Below, piece by piece: positions 1 through 6,557 of a stretch of DNA of 7,367 nt. The translations under genes were made by a program, and so were the position numbers. Each line of letters opens with the position of its first letter. The first letter of the stretch is position 1. This stretch comes from an uncultured Microcaldota archaeon. Lineage in GTDB: Archaea > Micrarchaeota > Micrarchaeia > Anstonellales > Bilamarchaeaceae. The notes under the pieces are model-generated. The model ran no database searches. It had not been told where the DNA came from and was given only the letters and a program-made list of their open reading frames with translations. The stretch covers positions 1-7,367 of the forward strand of contig CAIXOA010000062.1 of NCBI GenBank assembly GCA_903920925.1, written 5' to 3'.

Positions 1-2
1 AC

Positions 3-38
3 ACAACGCCCACGGACGAGTATGATGTAAGGTAGTAT
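3..38 (+). other. Upstream continuation of the RNA ligase reading frame, with an in-frame TAG at 33-35
   Basis: Read in the same frame as the downstream ligase fragment, these bases give TTPTDEYDVR, then TAG, then Tyr, followed directly by the VFDII of the ligase. In the Methanothermobacter RNA ligase, as I recall it, the equivalent stretch is KEDIEFFLFDI, so Asp, Val/Ile, Arg/Glu and the FDI all line up without a gap and the TAG falls on a Phe position. The other two forward frames here are also closed by stops and give no ligase-like sequence, so a frameshift explains it less well than a single nonsense change. A TAC or TAT (Tyr) codon would become TAG by one base. The rest of the 5' half, including the nucleotidyl-lysine motif, lies outside the window. 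Confidence 0.55.
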
Positions 39-653
39 GTGTTTGATATCATCGATGCGAGCGGGAAATTCCTTCCTCCGCTGGAAAGGAGGAATATGTG
101 CGGAAAATACGGGCTGCTCCCCGTTCCGCTTATCGGGAGATTCAAGCGTGGGGAGATCGAGAAAGTAAAGGAAGCCGCGCGGAAGCTGGACAGGGAAGGA
201 AAGGAAGGGATGGTCATGAGGGGGCTCGGCCCGGGCAGGGAAATGATAAAGCACGTGACGCCTTCTTCGGATATCAATGATTTGCGGGAATCTTCCTCGA
301 AAATATTCGACATGCCCTCCGGATTCATGAAGCAGAGGGTATTCAGGTCTGCGGTTTCAATCGGCGAGCTGGGATTGCAGGGGGAAAAGTACGGGAAGGC
401 GCTGGGGGATGCGCTATATTCCGGATTTGTGGATGCGCTGGCGCATGGGAAGGTGGAGGAGAAACTCAGGGTCCGGGTGCTGGATCTGAAAACATGGGAC
501 AGGATTCTTGAGGGGATTGGAAAAGAGGTGGAAGTAAGGGTGGACGGGAAGGCGAAGAAGGGCGGGCTTTACGAGATAAACTTCACCAAAACCTACAAGG
601 AAGGGACGAAGATAATGAAGAGGGCGCTGGAAGGGCACCCGCAGGAAGACTAA
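39..653 (+). CDS. ATP-dependent RNA ligase, Rnl3 (MthRnl/Pab1020) family, C-terminal part
   Basis: This is the C-terminal 204 residues of an archaeal ATP-dependent RNA ligase; the whole protein is about 380 residues. The family joins or circularises RNA through a ligase-AMP intermediate in the cytoplasm. Visible pieces, counted from GTG at 39: FDII at 2-5 (motif III region), EGMVMR at 56-61 (motif IV, usually ending in Lys, here Arg), and K71 in IKHVTP (motif V). The family C-terminal dimerisation region follows, with FDMPSGF at 90-96 matching FDLPHGY in the Methanothermobacter enzyme. The catalytic lysine motif would lie upstream of the window. GTG 39 is only the first possible start after the in-frame TAG at 33-35 and is probably not the true start, since a protein begun here could not form the AMP adduct. 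Its TAA overlaps the end of the convergent partner gene by 4 bases. The family call is firm; whether the gene is intact is not known. Confidence 0.85.
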   Translation: MFDIIDASGKFLPPLERRNMCGKYGLLPVPLIGRFKRGEIEKVKEAARKLDREGKEGMVMRGLGPGREMIKHVTPSSDINDLRESSSKIFDMPSGFMKQRVFRSAVSIGELGLQGEKYGKALGDALYSGFVDALAHGKVEEKLRVRVLDLKTWDRILEGIGKEVEVRVDGKAKKGGLYEINFTKTYKEGTKIMKRALEGHPQED

Positions 654-1219
654 TCCTTCTTCTTTTTCTTGTGCAGGATTCCGTGGAATTTTGCCGCGTC
701 TATCCACTCGCATCCGATTTTGTTCGCAAGGTGGAATATTCCTTCATCACTGCTTACTATTGCGGCCTCAAGCTCGAATGCGAGGAGGACTATCTCGAAA
801 TCCTCCTTGCTGTCCACGATTCCCGTGCGCATCGAATCCCTGTACTTGTCGCGGAGCTTGCGCAATTTTTCGTCGTTGTCCGGGCGGTTGTCCACCGCGA
901 ATTCCTCCGCGAGGCGGAGGCCCTTGTTCACCCTTCCGCGCACATCGTCTATGAACTCATAGAAAACGGCTGCGGGGAGGTTTATGGAGTAGATGTTGGG
1001 GGCCTTCCTTTTGACTATCCCTTCCAATGAATGGAGGTTCGGGGCGAAATTTGAGAGCTCTTTCCAGATGGAAGGGGGCATGTAGAAATTCGCGTCAAAT
1101 TCCCCCGCCAGGATGGCGAAATGGTCCACCGCCTCCTGCGGGCTGTTCCCAAAAGGTGTGCGGGCTGCCGGATTTACGAACAGGCTTGTGTCGAGGACAT
1201 ATTTTTTCACGGGCTTCAT
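650..1219 (-). CDS. RNA ligase partner protein, PIN-domain nuclease-like (UPF0278 family)
   Basis: A 189-residue protein matching the archaeal RNA ligase partner family, a PIN-type fold with a presumed metal-dependent ribonuclease site. The N-terminus KKYVLDTSLFVNP is the family signature and carries the first acidic residue (D10 from the start used here). Other likely site residues are E54 in IWKEL, D136 and D140 in VDSKEDFE, and D158 in SSDEG. The tail ends in five lysines, which could help bind RNA. The frame is open to an ATG at 1243 (8 more residues), but I prefer ATG 1219: an ATATTTA box at 1244-1250 is centred 28 bases upstream of it, as for a leaderless message, and homologues start close to the YVLDTS strand. 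The gene lies tail-to-tail with the RNA ligase, its established genomic partner. It probably trims or cleaves RNA ends for the ligase; that role is inferred. Confidence 0.9.
   Translation of the reverse strand: MKPVKKYVLDTSLFVNPAARTPFGNSPQEAVDHFAILAGEFDANFYMPPSIWKELSNFAPNLHSLEGIVKRKAPNIYSINLPAAVFYEFIDDVRGRVNKGLRLAEEFAVDNRPDNDEKLRKLRDKYRDSMRTGIVDSKEDFEIVLLAFELEAAIVSSDEGIFHLANKIGCEWIDAAKFHGILHKKKKKD
654..670 (+). terminator. Possible T-rich transcription terminator of the RNA ligase gene
   Basis: Directly after the ligase TAA comes a 17-base all-pyrimidine tract with a run of five T. Archaeal RNA polymerase commonly stops at T-rich stretches without a hairpin. On the other strand the same bases encode the Lys-rich C-terminus of the partner protein, so the tract may owe its composition only to those AAG/AAA codons. 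Confidence 0.35.
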
Positions 1220-1242
1220 AGGGGTGGATAAGCCAAGAAACA

Positions 1243-1250
1243 TTAAATAT
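1243..1250 (-). promoter_or_regulatory. TATA-like box for the RNA ligase partner gene
   Basis: On the minus strand this reads ATATTTAA. Its centre is about 28 bases before the ATG at 1219, the usual distance from an archaeal TATA box to a transcription start, and no ribosome-binding sequence precedes that ATG. It therefore suggests a leaderless message starting at or near 1219. The box touches the alternative ATG at 1243, which argues against that start. Confidence 0.45.
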
Positions 1251-1265
1251 CTGCGTCTGGGAGGG

Positions 1266-1276
1266 GTTTTTAAGAG
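1266..1276 (+). promoter_or_regulatory. TATA-like box for the 745-residue protein gene
   Basis: GTTTTTAAGAG is centred about 30 bases before ATG 1301. No GGAGG/GGTG-type sequence precedes that ATG, so a leaderless message is likely. A second AT-rich box, TAATATATA at 1285-1293, is about 24 bases before an in-frame ATG at 1313 and is an alternative that would favour a start four codons further in. The sequence does not decide between them. Confidence 0.35.
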
Positions 1277-1300
1277 TTTTGTCGTAATATATAGTTAGTA

Positions 1301-3538
1301 ATGGTGTCAAAAATGGACGCAAGAAAAATTACTGCACTTCATTATTCAAAGGAAAGGCCAATGGGAATGCCCGGCCTTCACAGGGCCACGTTCTGGAACA
1401 GGGACGAGTTTGACAGGCTTCTCGCATCAAGAAAAGCGGACGTTCCGGAAAAGGAATGGATGAAATTTCTTGATTTCCTCGCCCATGCGCCTGCGAACAT
1501 AGAGAGCAAGGCGGCAAGATGGGAAAGGGGGAAGATCCCCCGCTCACTGGATGAGATACGCTCGCCGGTGGACGAGTTCGTGTGGAGGCTCCAGCTCTTC
1601 GTGAAATGCACGGACAAGACCCAGGTCCCGACCGTGGAGGAGTACGCGGCGAATGAGTACAACAAGCTCAAGTTCCGCGGGACGATACCTTATGTGGACC
1701 AGGCAAGGTCAACCGCAAGCGCAAAGGGCAAGGGGCAGGAGGAACTGGACGCGACGGTGCGCGTCATGCACACATATTTCCTTGCTGCGATGGGGATATT
1801 CAGGTTCATGAGGGACACCCTGGTGGGGGACGCAATTTCAGGGGTGATACCCGCGCCGGAGGACAATCCGCAGGTCAGCGCGGTGGAGGGCGCGAGGTTC
1901 CTCATCACGCTCAGGGCGCTTTTCGAGATACACAACAAGCTCGTTGACATAGAAGAAACTGCCGGAAAGAGCATTTACTCCCGCCTTAAGATAAGGGGTT
2001 CGCTCGCCACGGGGGATGTCTCCATAATGAAGAACGACATCCGCAGCACGATAATATGCGAAAAAATGAACTTCGCGGCAAGGCTTTCCGGGATTCCCGC
2101 GGAGATGGAGCTAATCGTGGATGGGGAGACCGCAAAGCACATTGAGCCTTACTTTGAGCTGAAGAAGGTGAGGGTGGCGGGGGTCGTGGAGGACGAGATT
2201 GCAAGGCTTGGGAAGGAGCTTTCGGAATGCAGAGCGCCTGCGAACGGGGAGGAAGCAACCCAAGAAGGGAAGGAAAAGCTCCTCAGGCTGATAGACATCA
2301 ATTTCAGGCTCCACAAGCTTTATGAGATAATGTACCATGTTTTCGAGCTCCCGAACCTGGACGACGAGGAGCTGCGCGGAGAGGGCAGGAAGAATACCGA
2401 GACCCCGCTCAGGGACAAGATGGAGGAGCACGATGCCGCTTTCCTTAAGACAATAGATGATTTTGATGCGGTGAAGCTTCTCGGCCTGGACGCCGGGATA
2501 AAGGCGATAAAAAGGAGGGCGGAGCGCGATTACAGCACAGAGGCATACAACAAGGTGCGCAAACTCCACCTCAAAGGATACGGGATCGAGGCATTCAACG
2601 ACCTTTACCAGTTGGCTGGGTACAAGAAATTCCAGGACGACGTGGACTCCATACCCCAGAAATGCAAGTTCAGGAAAATGTACCTGGAGGAGGATGCGCT
2701 GGCAGAGGGCGGGAAGAGCAGGATGGAGGAGTTCGTGGATGCGGTCGCGAATGCATATTACATTTCCCCGAAGGCGGATTTCAACCCCGGGGTTGCGGCC
2801 TATCTGATGACCATTATGCAGCTGACGGGCTCCCCTGACTTCGCGTACCAGAAGGCCTGCAGGGCGGTGGGGATGACGCTCCACCTGCTTGAGGGCATGC
2901 AGCAGGACTGGGGAAACCAGAGGAACATGCTTCTGCAGAAGGTCCAGGGCGACCTTGTTGCAAGGGGCGTTTTCACCGCAGAAGGCGGGTTGATGCAGGA
3001 AGGGCTCTCTGAATACCTCGCGGAATCCGTTGTCCTGCCCGCGTTGCTCGGCGAAGTGGGCCTGCTGAGGCTGGGATGCGAGAACGGAAGGGACCACGGC
3101 AAGGTCGGTGACATAGGCCAGTGGCTCGGAAGGGACAAGGCCTCGTTCACGCCTGCGGAAGAGGAGATAAAGAAGGCGGTCCTTAACCTTCACCTGGAAA
3201 GCGTGAAATTCCTTGAGGAGGTAAACCAGAAGACAGAACAGGATTACAAATACACGCTCTTCAGTGAAAGGACAATAAAGATAATCAGGAACCTTTCATA
3301 CAAGGAACGCTGGCAGGACATCGCGGGGAAGATTGATGCCGCGGATGCTCTCGCCGCGGAAGTGGTGCTAACCTCCGGCGCGATACAGTCCATGAGGAAG
3401 CTCAAGGCATACAAGCTGAACCGCGGGCAGAAGCCGGTGGAATGGAAGGCGATAATGTTCGAGCTGAAGAAGCTCAACCTCCATCCTACGATGGTGGGGA
3501 TGTATTCCGAACTCTTCCTTGAGAACGGGGCGGCATAG
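1301..3538 (+). CDS. 745-residue soluble protein with a divergent class III nucleotide cyclase domain
   Basis: Residues of about 125-296 follow the order of a class III adenylate/guanylate cyclase catalytic domain. First comes a strand with VDQARST (D133, position of the first metal Asp). Next is a helix ending TYF, then LVGDAISGVIPAPEDNP (D177, second metal Asp), an AVEGARF helix, and RGSLATGDVSI. Last are STIICEKMNFAARL (N257 and R261, the transition-state Asn/Arg pair) and LIVDGETAKHIEPYFELKKVRVAGV. At the purine-recognition sites, the usual Lys is T173 and the usual Asp/Thr is T250; the turn before GD is about three residues shorter than usual, so the T173 alignment is less certain. Residues 1-120 and 300-745 are unrecognised, charged, mostly helical in appearance, and lack membrane segments or a signal peptide. 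If active it would make a cyclic nucleotide in the cytoplasm; it could equally be a nucleotide-binding regulator. An alternative start is ATG 1313. Confidence 0.65.
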   Translation: MVSKMDARKITALHYSKERPMGMPGLHRATFWNRDEFDRLLASRKADVPEKEWMKFLDFLAHAPANIESKAARWERGKIPRSLDEIRSPVDEFVWRLQLFVKCTDKTQVPTVEEYAANEYNKLKFRGTIPYVDQARSTASAKGKGQEELDATVRVMHTYFLAAMGIFRFMRDTLVGDAISGVIPAPEDNPQVSAVEGARFLITLRALFEIHNKLVDIEETAGKSIYSRLKIRGSLATGDVSIMKNDIRSTIICEKMNFAARLSGIPAEMELIVDGETAKHIEPYFELKKVRVAGVVEDEIARLGKELSECRAPANGEEATQEGKEKLLRLIDINFRLHKLYEIMYHVFELPNLDDEELRGEGRKNTETPLRDKMEEHDAAFLKTIDDFDAVKLLGLDAGIKAIKRRAERDYSTEAYNKVRKLHLKGYGIEAFNDLYQLAGYKKFQDDVDSIPQKCKFRKMYLEEDALAEGGKSRMEEFVDAVANAYYISPKADFNPGVAAYLMTIMQLTGSPDFAYQKACRAVGMTLHLLEGMQQDWGNQRNMLLQKVQGDLVARGVFTAEGGLMQEGLSEYLAESVVLPALLGEVGLLRLGCENGRDHGKVGDIGQWLGRDKASFTPAEEEIKKAVLNLHLESVKFLEEVNQKTEQDYKYTLFSERTIKIIRNLSYKERWQDIAGKIDAADALAAEVVLTSGAIQSMRKLKAYKLNRGQKPVEWKAIMFELKKLNLHPTMVGMYSELFLENGAA

Positions 3539-3540
3539 AA

Positions 3541-3548
3541 TTATAAAC
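3541..3548 (+). promoter_or_regulatory. TATA-like box for the methyltransferase gene
   Basis: TTATAAAC begins two bases after the preceding stop codon, and its centre is about 26 bases before ATG 3570. This suggests the methyltransferase can be transcribed from its own promoter and is not simply the second gene of an operon. Confidence 0.45.
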
Positions 3549-3557
3549 GCCGGAATT

Positions 3558-3563
3558 TGAGGA
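3558..3563 (+). promoter_or_regulatory. Ribosome-binding site of the methyltransferase gene
   Basis: TGAGGA lies six bases before ATG 3570 and fixes that start. It sits together with a TATA-like box at leaderless distance, so the gene could be translated from both a longer read-through transcript and a short one. Confidence 0.5.
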
Positions 3564-3569
3564 AAGAGC

Positions 3570-4532
3570 ATGGAGACCTTCGCGGAATTCCAGCGCCGCA
3601 GGAACTCTGAATTCTATTCTTCCAAAGGCGGGCGCATCTATTCCTCTTTCCGCACGTTTGCACATTCAAAAAAATTCGCGGAGGCGAATGCGGTTGAGTT
3701 TGCGAGGCGCGCCCCGCGGAAGGGCAAATTGCGAATTTATGAAATCGGGGTTGGGGATGGGGCTTTTGCGGCGAACTTTTTGAAGGCGCTTCGGAAGATA
3801 AATGGCGAAGTGGAAGAACGGACCACTTACGTGCTGTGGGATTTCTCGGAGAAGGGGGCGGAGCTGGCGGCGAAGAAATTGGACGGATTTTCCTTTGAAA
3901 CAGTTGTGGAGCCTGCGTGGGAATGGAAGAAGATGAAAAATGCGACTTGTGTGAAGTGCAATGAGCTTCTGGATGATTTGCCGACGCGGATGCTTGTGCG
4001 GAGGGGGACGCGGATTTTCGAAGTGATGGAAGACAACGGCGGGTTTTTGGAAGTGGAAGCACGGCTGGAAGCTGACACCTACTCGTTCATGGAGGGGATG
4101 CCGGAGGGCTACTGGGTTCCGGTTCCGGAAATCGGCCTGGAATGCGTGCTGGGATGGAGAGGGAAATTGGCGGACGGCGGATGGATGGATATTTTCGATT
4201 ACGGGTTTGCGGATGCGGAAAGCATGCGCGCGCTCCCGCGGAATGCGTGGAATTCTGCAATAGTGCGGGAGTTTTCCGGGCAGGTTACCGTTGATGTTAA
4301 CTTTGCGTTCCTGAAAAGGTTTACCGGAGGGAGGCTGGAGGCGCAGAAGGATTATGTGGAGAGGGCGCTCGGGAAGGATTTGTGGGAAGTGGAGGTTGGT
4401 AAATTGGATTACTTTTCCTACGGGGAAGTGAAGGAGAACGAGCAGAAATTGAAGAACGGGGGATATGACCTAGGGCTTCTTCTGGGCGGTAGCGAAAAAT
4501 CAGAATACGTACATCTGGAAATCCCTAAATAA
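3570..4532 (+). CDS. SAM-dependent methyltransferase, MidA/NDUFAF7-like
   Basis: A 320-residue protein with the landmarks of the MidA/NDUFAF7 (DUF185) family. These are YEIGVGDGAF at 57-66 (SAM-binding glycine motif), VLWDFS at 88-93 (end of the second strand), NELLDDLP at 131-138 (family NExxDxxP motif), DIFDYG at 207-212, and VTVDVNFAFL at 239-248, which resembles the family's D-[IL]-T-x-x-[VD]-F segment. In eukaryotes NDUFAF7 methylates an arginine of the complex I subunit NDUFS2; the prokaryotic substrate is unclear, and nothing here points to complex I. The protein is shorter than typical members (about 350-430), and the N-terminal GDFxTSPE-type element is not evident. Start chosen from TGAGGA at 3558-3563. 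The gene follows the cyclase-like gene by 31 bases on the same strand, and its end overlaps the convergent membrane-protein gene by 8 bases. Family call fairly secure, substrate unknown. Confidence 0.75.
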   Translation: METFAEFQRRRNSEFYSSKGGRIYSSFRTFAHSKKFAEANAVEFARRAPRKGKLRIYEIGVGDGAFAANFLKALRKINGEVEERTTYVLWDFSEKGAELAAKKLDGFSFETVVEPAWEWKKMKNATCVKCNELLDDLPTRMLVRRGTRIFEVMEDNGGFLEVEARLEADTYSFMEGMPEGYWVPVPEIGLECVLGWRGKLADGGWMDIFDYGFADAESMRALPRNAWNSAIVREFSGQVTVDVNFAFLKRFTGGRLEAQKDYVERALGKDLWEVEVGKLDYFSYGEVKENEQKLKNGGYDLGLLLGGSEKSEYVHLEIPK

Positions 4533-5517
4533 GCTTGACGAAGCCCCTGCCCACTTCAGGCAAGTTCGCCCCGAAGAGGTTGGTGGACGCAAGTATGAAG
4601 CTCATTGTGATTACCATGGCTATGAAGGGCATGCACAGGAGATTCACTATCGCGCCCGCGAGCGCGTCCCTCAACCCATCAAAGAATGATTGCGCCTCCT
4701 TCTGCTGGGATTTTGCCCACATCAGCACCTTTTCCGCCTGGCCGGGGTTTGCGGTGTTGCACATGTTCGGCATGGATGGAAGCTCCTTCGGAACGCCGCA
4801 ATAGGACGGGTTGAGCGAGAGGTTAATCGCAAGCATGTAGGCAATCGGGAAAACGAAATAGAACCCCACTATGAACGCGAGCACGTAGGCGCCCGCGCCG
4901 CGCGTGGGCGGGAAGGCCCTGAGCAGTATCCCAATGGGGAAGAAAAGGGGCAGTGCGAAGGCGGAAACGAACTGGAGTATGTTATTGAATACCGTGAACA
5001 GGAATGCGGTGAAAACGGTGTAGTTCATTATGTTCATGGCGGTCTGGGTGAAGACCTTGATGCCCCATCCGCTCCCGGCATCCGACATGAACGCGTCCTT
5101 GGTGAAGGACTCCGCAAGGAAGAACGGGGACGCGTACCTGTAGGCCTTGACGCTTATATCCCTCAGGCAGGAGTAGCTGTTGTTCATGTAGAGCTCGGAA
5201 AGGTGCAGGAGCGTCCCATTATCGCCCTGGGGATACATCAGGTCGAACGTATCCGGTGTGAGCGCGATCCCCTGCTGGGCGTAGTTGGCGATTATTATCC
5301 CCTCCATCCCCTTCAATGCGATGCTTTCCCCGAGCGTGAAGAGAACCCCGAAAAAGATGACGATGAGGAAGGTGGAGATTGCGAATATCATCTCAGCCTT
5401 CGCCCACTGTTCCAGGCTCTTGTTTGAGAATGCGCGGGAGAGCATTATGGCGACTGCGGAGAGCGAGAAGGAAAGGAGCACTATCAGCAGGGAGACTGCC
5501 ATCCATTCATCCATCAT
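4525..5517 (-). CDS. Polytopic membrane protein, VirB6/CedA-like (third paralogue of the operon)
   Basis: A 330-residue integral membrane protein. Hydrophobic segments lie at about 7-27, 43-63, 163-192, 208-232 and 285-311. Arg/Lys lie mainly in the loops 28-42 and 193-206, which would be cytoplasmic; the acidic, Asn-rich loop 64-160 would be outside. WAKAEM at 38-43 and FPIGILLRAFPPTR at 193-206 are shared with the neighbouring genes. C240 and C253 in the second outside loop could form a disulfide. The outside N-terminus, large loop between segments 2 and 3 and inside C-terminus match the described VirB6 topology, so a channel subunit of a type IV secretion-like or DNA-transfer machine is proposed. 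The ATG overlaps the previous gene's stop as ATGA, with GAGG at 5523-5526, so translation is probably coupled. Its C-terminal tail departs from the other two (ANLPEVGRGFVKLI). The function is inference. Confidence 0.8.
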   Translation of the reverse strand: MMDEWMAVSLLIVLLSFSLSAVAIMLSRAFSNKSLEQWAKAEMIFAISTFLIVIFFGVLFTLGESIALKGMEGIIIANYAQQGIALTPDTFDLMYPQGDNGTLLHLSELYMNNSYSCLRDISVKAYRYASPFFLAESFTKDAFMSDAGSGWGIKVFTQTAMNIMNYTVFTAFLFTVFNNILQFVSAFALPLFFPIGILLRAFPPTRGAGAYVLAFIVGFYFVFPIAYMLAINLSLNPSYCGVPKELPSMPNMCNTANPGQAEKVLMWAKSQQKEAQSFFDGLRDALAGAIVNLLCMPFIAMVITMSFILASTNLFGANLPEVGRGFVKLI

Positions 5518-6548
5518 ATCAGCCTCGTGAGGTTGGTCACGTCTATCTCCTCCCCCATGGATTTGCTGAGGTACCTTATCGTGGTCACCAATATAAGCGT
5601 ATTGAAGGCCGGGAAGAAAAGCCCTATGAGGAAGGCATATCCGGCGGCGTTCCCGGCAAGATAAAGAATCCCGAAGGCCAGCACCTCTATCCCCGAGCGC
5701 ATGAGCTTCCCTATGAAGTCAAAGATGCCGAGCACACCCATGCTGTCCTTCCACCAGTCCATCATCTCCTGGCCGCCGACTCCGGAAACCTCGGATGAGA
5801 AATTGGTTATGAGGTTGTCGCTTGCTTTTATGGGCTGCAGCCCTATCTCGCCCTCCATGATTATGAGGAACGGGTACACGAAAAGGAAGCCCAGCGATAT
5901 GGCTATTATGGTGCCCCCTATCCTGCGGGTGGGAGTGAAGCTCCTCAGGAAAAGCCCGATCGGGAGGTAATACTTAAGGAAGCCCAGGGCGACGAAAAGG
6001 ATGAGGAATATCTGCGCCTTGTTCAGTATGAATGCGATTATGAGGACGTTGAAGGCATTGGTGAGGCCCGGTTTTATCGTCGCGGCGAAGCCGCCCGTGG
6101 GCTGGAGCTGGGCGCCGAGCCCGAGGGGCTTTCCGGTGAGCTTCATGGAGCTTATGAGGTCAAGGCCGCTGTAGAACCCATAGAGGGCGGTGGTTATGTG
6201 CATGACGCCAGAGGAGAAGCTGTCCAGGTAGAAGATTGCGCCGTCATAGATGTTGTAGCCGGACGGGATGGTGCTGCCCGGGAAGAGCCATGAGGCGTTT
6301 ATGTTGCATGCGAAGTCCGAGGCGGCGATGACGCCTATTATGATGAGCACCGTGACAAAAACTTCGTACAGCTCTATCTTCGCCCATCCTGTGCCTTCGG
6401 CGTTCTGGAAGAATTTGTTAACCAAATAAAGGAATGTTATTATGGCAACCGAGGCGAGGAGCGCCGCGCCGGAAATGAGCTGCCACTCAGGGAGGAATGA
6501 AAGCTGCCCCCCCGCGCAAACCGCACCCGCAACCGAAAGGCCTGGCAT
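5514..6548 (-). CDS. Polytopic membrane protein, VirB6/CedA-like (second paralogue of the operon)
   Basis: A 344-residue membrane protein clearly related to its two neighbours. Hydrophobic segments lie at about 24-46, 61-80, 164-190, 211-231 and 285-325 (the last may be two). WAKIEL at 55-60 matches WAKAEM of the next gene, LPIGLFLRSFTPTR at 195-208 is the shared positively charged motif, and the end GEEIDVTNLTRLI resembles GTEINVSAFIKLI of the first gene. The segment after the fourth membrane span is Ser/Gly/acidic and probably outside. C11 and C81 would lie on the same outer side and could pair. The first 23 residues are only mildly hydrophobic and not a convincing signal peptide. The start follows a GGTGGA sequence overlapping the upstream stop, and the end is coupled to the next gene by ATGA. 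Proposed role: subunit of a transport channel, possibly mixed with its paralogues. Confidence 0.8.
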   Translation of the reverse strand: MPGLSVAGAVCAGGQLSFLPEWQLISGAALLASVAIITFLYLVNKFFQNAEGTGWAKIELYEVFVTVLIIIGVIAASDFACNINASWLFPGSTIPSGYNIYDGAIFYLDSFSSGVMHITTALYGFYSGLDLISSMKLTGKPLGLGAQLQPTGGFAATIKPGLTNAFNVLIIAFILNKAQIFLILFVALGFLKYYLPIGLFLRSFTPTRRIGGTIIAISLGFLFVYPFLIIMEGEIGLQPIKASDNLITNFSSEVSGVGGQEMMDWWKDSMGVLGIFDFIGKLMRSGIEVLAFGILYLAGNAAGYAFLIGLFFPAFNTLILVTTIRYLSKSMGEEIDVTNLTRLI

Positions 6549-6551
6549 TTT

Positions 6552-6557
6552 TCCACC
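6552..6557 (-). promoter_or_regulatory. Ribosome-binding site overlapping the upstream stop codon
   Basis: On the minus strand GGTGGA begins with the last base of the TAG of the upstream membrane-protein gene and lies three bases before ATG 6548. It carries the GGTG core common in archaeal ribosome-binding sites, fixes the start of the second paralogue and implies translation coupled to the first. Confidence 0.5.

Noticed and set aside
33..35. Pyrrolysine or global TAG recoding as the explanation of the in-frame TAG
   Set aside because: TAG terminates the partner gene, the 745-residue gene and two membrane-protein genes at sensible ends, so TAG works as a normal stop here; local read-through cannot be excluded.
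671..1030. Plus-strand open frames opposite the RNA ligase partner gene
   Set aside because: The minus-strand product is a clear family member with its acidic residues in place; the plus-strand frames are shadows.
1217..1243. ATG 1243 as the start of the partner protein
   Set aside because: The TATA-like box abuts this ATG and suits ATG 1219; the extra eight residues precede the family's usual N-terminal strand. Kept as an alternative only.
2111..3193. Long open frame (360 codons) on the minus strand inside the 745-residue gene
   Set aside because: It lies wholly antisense to a gene with recognisable cyclase motifs, has no recognisable domains, and is what GC-rich codon use produces on the opposite strand.
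4690..5427. Open frame of 245 codons on the plus strand opposite a membrane-protein gene
   Set aside because: The product is a charged, low-complexity string without motifs, and the minus strand encodes a coherent membrane protein sharing motifs with two neighbours.
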